DNA of 11,316 nucleotides, taken from positions 1 through 11,316 of the forward strand of contig JAIRKN010000011.1 of NCBI GenBank assembly GCA_031260095.1, written 5' to 3'. The notes beneath the pieces were generated by a model that searched no databases, was not told the DNA's origin, and was given only the letters and a program-made list of their open reading frames with translations. This document shows positions 1 through 5,453 of this stretch, in pieces; the first letter of the stretch is position 1; every line of letters starts with the position of its first letter. This DNA is from Tannerella sp. (GTDB taxonomy: Bacteria > Bacteroidota > Bacteroidia > Bacteroidales > Tannerellaceae). The position numbers and the translations under genes were made by a program.

Positions 1-252
1 GGCATTATATATTTGTGCGGCGTGTTGATTGGCGCGCGAAGGTTGGCGGATGCTCAGGATGTCTTTGTTTTCGAGTTTCATGCGGGTGGTAATTATCGTA
101 TGCGAAGACATGATGTTGCTATAAAACTGATACTCCGAGAGATTGTGTTTGCGGTAATATTCCGACGGACGTAAGCCGCTTGCCAGATACGATTCTATAT
201 GTGCGAAGCCTTCCGTTTCGCTTAACTTGTGTGCGCTTGTTTGTTTTGACAT
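1..252 (-). CDS. IS66-family accessory protein TnpA-like, partial (C-terminus off the left edge)
   Basis: The frame is open from an ATG at 252 down to base 1, giving 84 residues with the C-terminus outside the window. Residues 20-49 carry the pattern I-x2-Y-x2-SGL-x3-EYYRKHNLS-x2-QFYS. This resembles the short helix-turn-helix-like module (W-x3-SGLS-x2-EYCR-x-HGI-x4-F-x2-W) of the small first protein of IS66-type elements. In that family the protein is an accessory factor encoded ahead of TnpB and the DDE transposase TnpC, and its exact role is poorly known. The remaining IS genes would lie to the left. A Bacteroides-like promoter sits just upstream. Recognition is by motif memory over a short stretch, so another small helix-turn-helix protein is possible. 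Confidence 0.5.
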   Translation of the reverse strand, partial: MSKQTSAHKLSETEGFAHIESYLASGLRPSEYYRKHNLSEYQFYSNIMSSHTIITTRMKLENKDILSIRQPSRANQHAAQIYNA

Positions 253-265
253 ACCTTTTTGACGG

Positions 266-297
266 CAAAACTAATACTGCCGTATCAACTACACAAG
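266..297 (-). promoter_or_regulatory. Possible Bacteroides-type promoter of the IS66-like gene
   Basis: Read on the minus strand there is CTTG (294-297), a 20-base gap and TAGTTTTG (266-273). These fit the Bacteroides -33 (TTTG) and -7 (TAnnTTTG) elements with one mismatch in the -33. The start codon is only 13 bases beyond the -7 element, so the transcript would have a very short leader. The single mismatch and short leader keep confidence low. Confidence 0.3.
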
Positions 298-328
298 ATG
301 TACTTGGCCGAACGTTTACATTATATCC

Positions 329-353
329 CCAAGTTCAACTTAGCCCAACTTGG
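329..353. repeat. Inverted repeat with 7-bp arms between the IS end and the XRE gene
   Basis: CCAAGTT (329-335) and AACTTGG (347-353) are perfect inverted arms around an 11-base loop. A second short palindrome, AAGTT-C-AACTT (331-341), is nested inside. No run of T follows on the minus strand, so it does not look like an intrinsic terminator for the XRE gene. It may be part of an IS terminus or a protein-binding site. Nothing else is recognisable in 320-410. Confidence 0.35.
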
Positions 354-410
354 CAAAAATACCCTTCAAAACGGCAGGGAATCGGGCTATCAGTCGAGGT
401 GGTTAATATC

Positions 411-1085
411 CTATTCTTCCTGTTTGAATGATGCGCGAAGAACAAAATAGCGGATGTCGGAGCCTATGTTAAAAGGATAGTTGATCCATTCGTTAAGCGA
501 TAATGATAGTTCATGATTTTCATTCCTGTAAATCCCGAACTTTATATTTTCCGTGTCGATCATTATGCCTAACTTATTGATAATACGGTGGATGTTTTCT
601 TTTGTTATCAGTTCAAAAAACAGGATGTTTCCATTTCTGAAGTCAAATCCGGCCGGGAGATTTTCGGAGCTTTCCAATTCGAGCGCTATTAGTTCGGATT
701 TTGAATTGCACGGAATTGTCAATACGGGTAATTTTTTCATAAAAACCGGATCTTTATGGTATTGTACATAATCGCGGATATAATGAATTGACACGAAGGG
801 TGTTTTTGTCAGCTGATATGTGTTTTTTAATATTTCCGTTTCGGTGACAAAATGGGTATTGTAATGCAGTAGTTCATTTACCGATAAATCTTTTTCGATA
901 AAATCAACTAAAGGTATGCCAAAAAAATTAGCTATTCTTATCATGGCCTCAATTTTCGGCTCGGCCCTTGATTCTTCGTAAGATGATATGTTTCCCCGCG
1001 TTAAATCAAATAAGTCAGCAAAAGCCTGCTGGCTCAATCGCTTTACGTTTCGAATCTTTTTGATGTTTTTTCCAATTTGTGTCAT
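411..1085 (-). CDS. XRE-family transcriptional repressor with a possible S24-like C-terminal domain
   Basis: This 224-residue protein has an N-terminal XRE/Cro-C1 helix-turn-helix at residues 5-63. The recognition region is SQQAFADLFDLTRGNISSYE, followed by the usual E-x-R-AEPK and a hydrophobic IANFFGI helix. The C-terminal half (about 120-224) vaguely follows the order of S24/LexA-C1 domains: ALELESSENLP, then a hydrophobic strand RNGNILFFE, then NIKFGIYRNENHEL. Ser139/Ser140 and Lys182 are spaced like the S24 Ser-Lys pair, but the usual GDSM motif and an upstream Ala-Gly cleavage site are not visible. It may therefore be a non-cleaving sensor domain. The gene is divergent from the PspA/flotillin operon. 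Two near-identical operator-like sites overlap both promoters, so autoregulation and repression of the operon are likely. The ATG at 1085 is the only start preceding the helix-turn-helix. Confidence 0.85.
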   Translation of the reverse strand: MTQIGKNIKKIRNVKRLSQQAFADLFDLTRGNISSYEESRAEPKIEAMIRIANFFGIPLVDFIEKDLSVNELLHYNTHFVTETEILKNTYQLTKTPFVSIHYIRDYVQYHKDPVFMKKLPVLTIPCNSKSELIALELESSENLPAGFDFRNGNILFFELITKENIHRIINKLGIMIDTENIKFGIYRNENHELSLSLNEWINYPFNIGSDIRYFVLRASFKQEE

Positions 1086-1093
1086 AAATTTTA

Positions 1094-1111
1094 TGCCAAA
1101 AAAATTTGCAA
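1094..1111. promoter_or_regulatory. Operator-like site 1 for the XRE repressor
   Basis: The sequence is TGCCAAAAAAATTTGCAA. It matches site 2 at 17 of 18 positions and lies exactly 40 bp from it, start to start, so the two are on nearly the same helix face. It is an imperfect dyad (TTGC/GCAA-type ends around an A/T core). It covers the -33 box of the rightward promoter and lies between the predicted transcription start and the start codon of the XRE gene. Confidence 0.65.
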
Positions 1112-1135
1112 GTTAAAATTTAAGCATTACATTTG
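1105..1135 (+). promoter_or_regulatory. Bacteroides-type promoter for the rightward PspA/flotillin/ATPase operon
   Basis: A perfect -33 box TTTG (1105-1108) is followed after 19 bases by TACATTTG (1128-1135), a perfect match to TAnnTTTG. Transcription would start near 1142, leaving a leader of about 245 bases before the first recognised gene at 1388. Both operator-like sites overlap or abut it. Confidence 0.65.
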
Positions 1136-1151
1136 CCAAAAATATTTGCAA
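1134..1151. promoter_or_regulatory. Operator-like site 2 for the XRE repressor
   Basis: The sequence is TGCCAAAAATATTTGCAA, within the longer imperfect palindrome TTTGCC-AAAAATA-TTTGCAAA. It fills the gap between the two opposed -7 elements, touching the end of the rightward one (1128-1135) and overlapping the leftward one (1149-1156). A repressor bound here should block both promoters at once. Confidence 0.65.
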
Positions 1152-1387
1152 ATATAGTTTTTAATTCTTGAAAAACAAACTTAATATCGAAGATTTAAAA
1201 ATATGATGTTGGGAAATAGTTTCTTTTATGATGTCTCCGGGCGCTTGCAGACGCAACCGGATATGGTGAGGGCGAAGCCGGATGTTATTGCCGCTATAAC
1301 CTCTCTAAACTCTTTTTACTTCCGGATTTTCCGGTCGGATGATTTTCATTTCGGTTGTATATTAATAATTAATGTAATAGCAGTATT
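1142..1387 (+). other. Long untranslated leader of the operon, with CCGG-rich hairpins
   Basis: No recognised gene lies between the predicted start of transcription and the first operon gene. The stretch 1237-1334 contains five CCGG tetramers (1237, 1257, 1278, 1322, 1331) in otherwise AT-rich DNA. One pair forms a stem, CCGG-GCG (1237-1243) with CGC-aa-CCGG (1252-1260). Another is CCGG-ATTTT-CCGG (1322-1334). Because the tetramer is self-complementary, several alternative pairings are possible. An open frame from 1203 to 1406 (67 codons) with a hydrophobic tail crosses this region and overlaps the next gene by 19 bases. I recognise no homologue and doubt it is real. No known riboswitch is recognised. 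Confidence 0.4.
1149..1179 (-). promoter_or_regulatory. Bacteroides-type promoter for the XRE gene
   Basis: On the minus strand there is TTTG (complement of 1176-1179), 19 bases, then TATATTTG (complement of 1149-1156). Both elements match the consensus exactly. Transcription would start near 1142, about 57 bases before the ATG at 1085. Operator site 2 overlaps the -7 element. Confidence 0.65.
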
Positions 1388-1777
1388 ATGTATTTTAAGA
1401 AGATAGAATCATTTATTTCGAAACTGGGCTATTCTGTGTTTTATCAGAATGAGAGAGAAGGTATATTCCTTATTGAGAGCGAACAGGATGGGATAAAGAA
1501 TCTGATTATCGGAGTCGCTCCTCCCATTCTAATTATGGAGCAGTATATTTTTACGCTTAAGAGTGACAATGCGGAGGTAATGAAATCCTTGTTGAAGAAG
1601 AATCGGGATATTATACATGGGGCGTTTGCATTGGACGAAGAGGGACGGAAAGTTATTTTTCGCTATACTTTACAGATTGAAAATCTGGATATCAACGAAT
1701 TTGCAGGCGCATTAAATTCTTTAGGTTTGCTGTTGAGCGAATATTATGAACAAATTATTGAATTTTCTAAAAAGTAA
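1388..1777 (+). CDS. YbjN/CesT (Tir chaperone)-like protein
   Basis: This 129-residue protein has the composition and pattern of the YbjN/CesT fold, the class also seen in type III secretion chaperones. It contains an N-terminal helix (MYFKKIESFISKLGY), a strand-rich middle with NLIIGVAPPILIMEQYIF, and then LLKKNRDIIHGAFALDEEGRKVIF, a characteristic 'x-R-x-x-HGAF-x-LDEEG' strand pair. It ends with a helix, EFAGALNSLGLLLSEYYEQI. There is no signal peptide or membrane segment, so it is probably cytosolic. Small proteins of this kind occur beside PspA-like genes, where a binding or chaperone role has been proposed but not shown. It is the first operon gene and is followed after 5 bases by pspA, so translation is probably coupled. 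The start has no Shine-Dalgarno sequence, as usual in this phylum. The family call is from pattern recognition only. Confidence 0.65.
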   Translation: MYFKKIESFISKLGYSVFYQNEREGIFLIESEQDGIKNLIIGVAPPILIMEQYIFTLKSDNAEVMKSLLKKNRDIIHGAFALDEEGRKVIFRYTLQIENLDINEFAGALNSLGLLLSEYYEQIIEFSKK

Positions 1778-1782
1778 GTACT

Positions 1783-2490
1783 ATGAATATTTTTAAAAGA
1801 CTTTTGAGAATCGGTCAGGCGGAGATTCATTCCGCAGTTGATAAGATGGAAGACCCTATACGGATGACGGAGCAGGGTATACGTGAAATGAGAGATGACC
1901 TCGACAAGGCTCTACAAGCCTATGCGCAAGTTAAGGCAATGGCGATACGCGCCGGGAATGATAAGACTAAAAAAGAAACGGAATCTCAGGATTATGGGAA
2001 TAAAGCGGTTTTGCTGCTGACCAAAGCCCAGAAAGGTGAGTTTGATATGTCGCAGGCGGAGAAATTGGCAAGGGAAGCTCTGACTTTAAAGGAGAATCTT
2101 CTGTTGGAGGCTAAATCACTCGAAGAACAACTTGTTACGCATGAAAGGGCTGCTGATGATATTCAGAAAAATATTGATATTCTGAAATTTAATATTACAA
2201 AATGGGAAAACGAGTTGAAAACGCTGAAATCACGCATTAAAGTGAGCCGCGCTACTAAAGAAGTAAATAAGCAAATGGCGCAGATTGACAGCAACAGTAC
2301 AATCAACATGCTTGAACGCATGAAAGAAAAAGTGGAAGAGGAAGAAGCGCTGGCTCAAGCTTATGGCGATATGGCTAAAAGGACGAAGTCGGTAGATGAT
2401 GAGATAGATAAAGCCATAGGAGATAAAACGGGTAACGTGAGCCGGGAACTGGATGAAATCAAAAAGAACCTGGGGATTGTGTCTTTGTGA
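1783..2490 (+). CDS. PspA/IM30 family membrane-stress protein
   Basis: This 235-residue protein is close to the usual PspA/IM30 length. The N-terminus MNIFKRLLRIGQAEIHSAVDK is the family's amphipathic membrane-binding helix. It is followed by MEDPIRMTEQGIREMRDDLDKA, the typical '(D/E)P-x3-(L/M)-x-Q-x-I-x-(D/E)M' segment, and then an almost unbroken coiled coil (about 24-210) with no membrane span. PspA/IM30 proteins are bacterial relatives of ESCRT-III. They bind the cytoplasmic face of damaged or stored-curvature-stressed membranes and form rods or rings. The classical partners PspF, PspB and PspC are not in the window. Instead the gene is followed by yqiJ-like and flotillin genes, suggesting a different membrane-remodelling set. 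The pspA ATG lies 5 bases after the preceding stop codon, and a 138-base gap with a heptamer repeat follows. Confidence 0.9.
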   Translation: MNIFKRLLRIGQAEIHSAVDKMEDPIRMTEQGIREMRDDLDKALQAYAQVKAMAIRAGNDKTKKETESQDYGNKAVLLLTKAQKGEFDMSQAEKLAREALTLKENLLLEAKSLEEQLVTHERAADDIQKNIDILKFNITKWENELKTLKSRIKVSRATKEVNKQMAQIDSNSTINMLERMKEKVEEEEALAQAYGDMAKRTKSVDDEIDKAIGDKTGNVSRELDEIKKNLGIVSL

Positions 2491-2524
2491 GTGATTAGTG
2501 GTTAGTGGTTAGTGGTTAGTGATG
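2490..2524. repeat. Heptamer tandem repeat AGTGGTT in the pspA-yqiJ gap
   Basis: Starting in the stop codon of pspA there are five successive 7-base units: AGTGATT, three AGTGGTT, and AGTGATG. The rest of the gap to 2580 continues with looser TGAAC-G/TGAAC-C units. The array is intragenic to the operon but non-coding. It could vary in length by slippage and change the spacing between pspA and the next gene. I see no promoter or terminator in the gap. Confidence 0.75.
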
Positions 2525-2628
2525 AATGAACTGTGAACTGCGAATGAACGGTGAACCGCGTGAACGAACGATAACGATGAATTGTTGTAAGGAACGATTA
2601 AATTAAAACGATTAATAATTAAATTACG

Positions 2629-3336
2629 ATGGCAGACTTTTTTTTTAATTTGATGCACCCGCTGCCTAATGCCGTCATGACGGTGATAATGGCTGTATTG
2701 GCAATATACTGGCTGTTTACGTTTTTGTTGGGTGTTGGGTTGGAAGTGCCGGATTTGGGCTTTGACGTTGATGCGGATGTTTCTGATGTTGATGTGGATG
2801 TTCCCGAAACCGATGCGGACACGGCAGATTCCGAACAGGATGTTACATCAGAAAAATCCCCCGGATTTTTTATGAAATTCCTCAATTTTATAAATATCGG
2901 GCGGGTACCATTTATGCTGGTTCTTTCAACATTTAAATTCTTTATGTGGATCGGTTCGTTGATTACAACGAGTCTTGTAAATGTTACCTCATGGGGACTG
3001 TTTTCATTGTTTATTTTGGCGCCGATTGCTATAATTGCTGTGTTTTTTACTAAATTTGCAACAAATCCGATGGTGAAATTTTTTAGGGAAACAGGTTATA
3101 AAGGAGAAGAGGAAATCGACTTCTTAGGGCGTTCGGGCAGGATGCTGTCGACGATAAGCGGCGAGAAAATCGGAACGGCAGAGTTCCTGATCGATCGTAA
3201 TCCGATTAAATTGAGCGTTCAAAGTATGGACGGATCTGAGATTAAATACGGTGATTATATTGTCGTAATGGACGAATCGGATGATAAAAGAAAACATTAT
3301 CTGGTTAATAAAGAGGTGAGTATACGGAATTTATGA
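2629..3336 (+). CDS. YqiJ-like inner-membrane protein with C-terminal OB fold (NfeD/DUF1449-related)
   Basis: This 235-residue protein has one hydrophobic helix at about 14-36, a strikingly acidic linker at 39-75, two further membrane helices at about 92-116 and 122-144, and a soluble C-terminal domain (about 158-235). The last domain reads like a small beta barrel: EEEIDFLGRSGRM, GTAEFLIDR, YGDYIVVMDESDD, HYLVNKE. This is the layout of E. coli YqiJ, an NfeD-related protein encoded directly before the flotillin YqiK. NfeD-type OB-fold proteins are the standard genomic and functional partners of SPFH proteins, and the flotillin gene indeed follows after 32 bases. The linker has 15 Asp/Glu and no Lys/Arg. 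The membrane topology, and so the side on which the linker lies, cannot be settled here. Confidence 0.75.
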   Translation: MADFFFNLMHPLPNAVMTVIMAVLAIYWLFTFLLGVGLEVPDLGFDVDADVSDVDVDVPETDADTADSEQDVTSEKSPGFFMKFLNFINIGRVPFMLVLSTFKFFMWIGSLITTSLVNVTSWGLFSLFILAPIAIIAVFFTKFATNPMVKFFRETGYKGEEEIDFLGRSGRMLSTISGEKIGTAEFLIDRNPIKLSVQSMDGSEIKYGDYIVVMDESDDKRKHYLVNKEVSIRNL

Positions 3337-3368
3337 TATGAATTTAAAAATATAACAAACTTAAAACT

Positions 3369-5426
3369 ATGGAGCAGATGATTGTGATAATAGCGGGAGC
3401 CGCTATTTTTGTGTTGTTGGTTTTTCTGGGCATGTTAGCCTCTTTATACAAGAAAATACCACAAGGGAAATCGATCGTACGTACGGGCGTAGGAGGGACG
3501 AAAGTTGCTTTTAACAAAGGGATGTATGTGATTCCGATTTTTCATAAGATGGAAATCATGGATATCTCGCTGAAGAAAGTACAGATTGAACGGATGAATC
3601 ACGACGGACTAATCTGTAAGGATAATATCCGCGCCGATATTAAGGTCGCTTTCTTTGTGCGTGTGAACAAGTCGGTAAATGACGTTATCAATGTTGCCCA
3701 GACGATCGGGTGCGAACGCGCCAGCGCTATCGAAACGCTGAAAGAGATATTCGAAGCAAAATTCTCGGAAGCATTGAAAACGGTAGGTAAGAAATTTGAT
3801 TTCATCGAACTGTATGAAGCGCGACGCGAGTTTCGCGACGAGATTATGAATATCATCGGGACAGACTTAAACGGATATGTATTGGACGACTGTGCGATCG
3901 ACTATCTGGAGCAAACAGACCTTCAATATCTTAGTCCGGAAAACATTCTTGATTCCGAGGGTATAAAGAAGATTACGGATCTGACGGCGGCGCAAAATAT
4001 TAAGGCAAACCTGATTCGCCGTGAAGAAGAGAAAGTTATTAAGAAGCAGAATGTTGAAGCGCGTGAGGCGATCCTTGAGCTGGAACGTCAATTAGCCGAA
4101 AAGGAAGAAAAACAAAAACGTGAAATTGATAATGTAAAGGCGCGTGAAGAAGCTGAGATCCGGAAGGTTCGTGAGGAAGAACGATTGAAAGCCGAGACCG
4201 TACGTATTACTACCGAAGAAAGCATTGCCGTACAGGAAGAAAATAAATTACGCCAGATCATTATCGCGGAGAAAAACAAACAGCGAACTGCTGCCGTTGA
4301 AACGGAACGCGTTGAAAAAGACCGCGCACTTGAGCAAACCGAACGAGAGAGAATCGTTACGCTTTCGCAAATTGAGAAGGAAAGAGTGATAGAAATAGAA
4401 AGGAAAAATATTCAGGATGTGATTCGTGAACGCGTTCAATTAGAGAAGGGCGTTGTTGAAGAACAACAGAACATAAAAGATATAGAAGAATTTCGTACCG
4501 TTGAACGTCGGAAACAAGTCGGGATAACGGCGGCGGCTCAGGAGGCGGAAGAAAAATTGATACAATGCGTAAAGGCGGCGGAAGCGGATAAAATGGCTGC
4601 CGAGCAGAGGGCGAAAGAATTACTGATCGACGCCGAAGCGCAGAAAGAGGCATCTAATAAACAGGCGGAAGCGCGGAAAACGTTAGCGGACGCTAAAGCG
4701 CGTGAAGACGCGACAATCGGCCTGGCCGAAGCCGAAGTTATCAAAGCGAAAGCCGAAGCTCTTGAGATACAGGGTGTAGCCGAAGCGACGGTTATTGAGA
4801 AAAAAGCGAAAGCTGAAGCCTTTAGTATTGAAGCGAAAGCCGATGCAAAACGCAAAGAGGGTTTGATGGAAGCGGAAGTGACGAAGGAAAAAGCCTTGTC
4901 GGAGGCTATTGGAATAGACGAAAAGGCGACGGCTATGAAAAAATTAGACGGCGTTGGCAAAGAACACGAAGAGTTCAAACTGGCGCTTCAGAAAGAAAAA
5001 GAAGTGGAACTGGCGCAAATAAATATCCGAAAAGAGATTGCACAGGCACAGGCAGATGTGTTGTCGGAAGCACTTAAATCGGCAGATATCGATATCGTCG
5101 GAGGAGAAACGATGTTCTTCGAAAATATTGTGAATCAAATCTCCAATGCAAAGGGATTTGATCGCTTCGTGAACGAAAGCGAAAACGTTACGCAAATAAA
5201 AAAAGCGTTGCTTGGCGACGGTATGAACGAAGGCGATCTGCTCGAACGCATTCGCCATTATGCAACCCGGACGGGTATCTCGACGGAAGACGTGAAAAAC
5301 TTGACGATCGCAAGCCTTCTCCTTAAGATGCAAAAGCGATGTGATAACGACGGTGATAAAGGGTTCTTATCAAATCTGTTGAACATGGCCAAATCAATGG
5401 GGCTATCCGATAAAAAGCTGAAGTGA
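3369..5426 (+). CDS. Flotillin-like SPFH/Band 7 protein with extended coiled coil
   Basis: This protein has 685 residues. Residues 5-26 form an N-terminal membrane helix, followed by an SPFH/Band 7 domain at about 30-195 (QGKSIVRTGVGGTKVAF, GMYVIPIFHKMEIMDISLKK). Next comes a very long charged coiled coil (about 200-390) rich in Glu/Arg/Lys. The Ala-Glu repeat region typical of flotillins (about 390-530, many AEA/AKAEA units) is followed by a short C-terminal domain around DIVGGETMFFENI. Flotillins form membrane-anchored oligomeric cages that organise membrane microdomains. The sequence exceeds E. coli YqiK (about 553 residues), mainly through the coiled coil. It follows the YqiJ-like gene, matching the yqiJK pair, and is followed by the AAA+ gene after 27 bases to its ATG. 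Low-complexity GAAGCG-type codons mark the repeat region but no frame damage is seen. Confidence 0.9.
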   Translation: MEQMIVIIAGAAIFVLLVFLGMLASLYKKIPQGKSIVRTGVGGTKVAFNKGMYVIPIFHKMEIMDISLKKVQIERMNHDGLICKDNIRADIKVAFFVRVNKSVNDVINVAQTIGCERASAIETLKEIFEAKFSEALKTVGKKFDFIELYEARREFRDEIMNIIGTDLNGYVLDDCAIDYLEQTDLQYLSPENILDSEGIKKITDLTAAQNIKANLIRREEEKVIKKQNVEAREAILELERQLAEKEEKQKREIDNVKAREEAEIRKVREEERLKAETVRITTEESIAVQEENKLRQIIIAEKNKQRTAAVETERVEKDRALEQTERERIVTLSQIEKERVIEIERKNIQDVIRERVQLEKGVVEEQQNIKDIEEFRTVERRKQVGITAAAQEAEEKLIQCVKAAEADKMAAEQRAKELLIDAEAQKEASNKQAEARKTLADAKAREDATIGLAEAEVIKAKAEALEIQGVAEATVIEKKAKAEAFSIEAKADAKRKEGLMEAEVTKEKALSEAIGIDEKATAMKKLDGVGKEHEEFKLALQKEKEVELAQINIRKEIAQAQADVLSEALKSADIDIVGGETMFFENIVNQISNAKGFDRFVNESENVTQIKKALLGDGMNEGDLLERIRHYATRTGISTEDVKNLTIASLLLKMQKRCDNDGDKGFLSNLLNMAKSMGLSDKKLK

Positions 5427-5453
5427 AGAAAATGACTTTTTAAAAATTTTTTG

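Larger units (their letters stand above)
1..319 (-). mobile_element. Probable left end of an IS66-family insertion sequence (partial)
   Basis: The accessory-like gene at 1-252 is preceded on the minus strand by a short non-coding stretch. Within it the first GTAA-type sequence is GTAAACG (complement of 313-319). IS66-family termini commonly begin with GTAA, so 319 is my best guess for the outer end of the element, with 320-327 as candidate 8-bp target duplication. The opposite terminus is outside the window, so neither the inverted repeat nor the duplication can be confirmed. If the boundary is wrong, the element could extend up to about 410. Confidence 0.3.

Noticed and set aside
329..353. 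Inverted repeat as terminator of the XRE gene
   Set aside because: On the minus strand the hairpin is followed by GGATATAATG, not a T tract. The only T run precedes it.
1203..1406. 67-codon rightward frame before the CesT/YbjN-like gene
   Set aside because: No homologue recognised, no ribosome-binding site, and it overlaps the next gene by 19 bases in another frame. Kept only as a remark on the leader.
4538..4978. 146-codon leftward frame inside the flotillin gene
   Set aside because: It is the Ser/Ala-rich antisense shadow of the Ala-Glu repeats in the flotillin, with no independent support.
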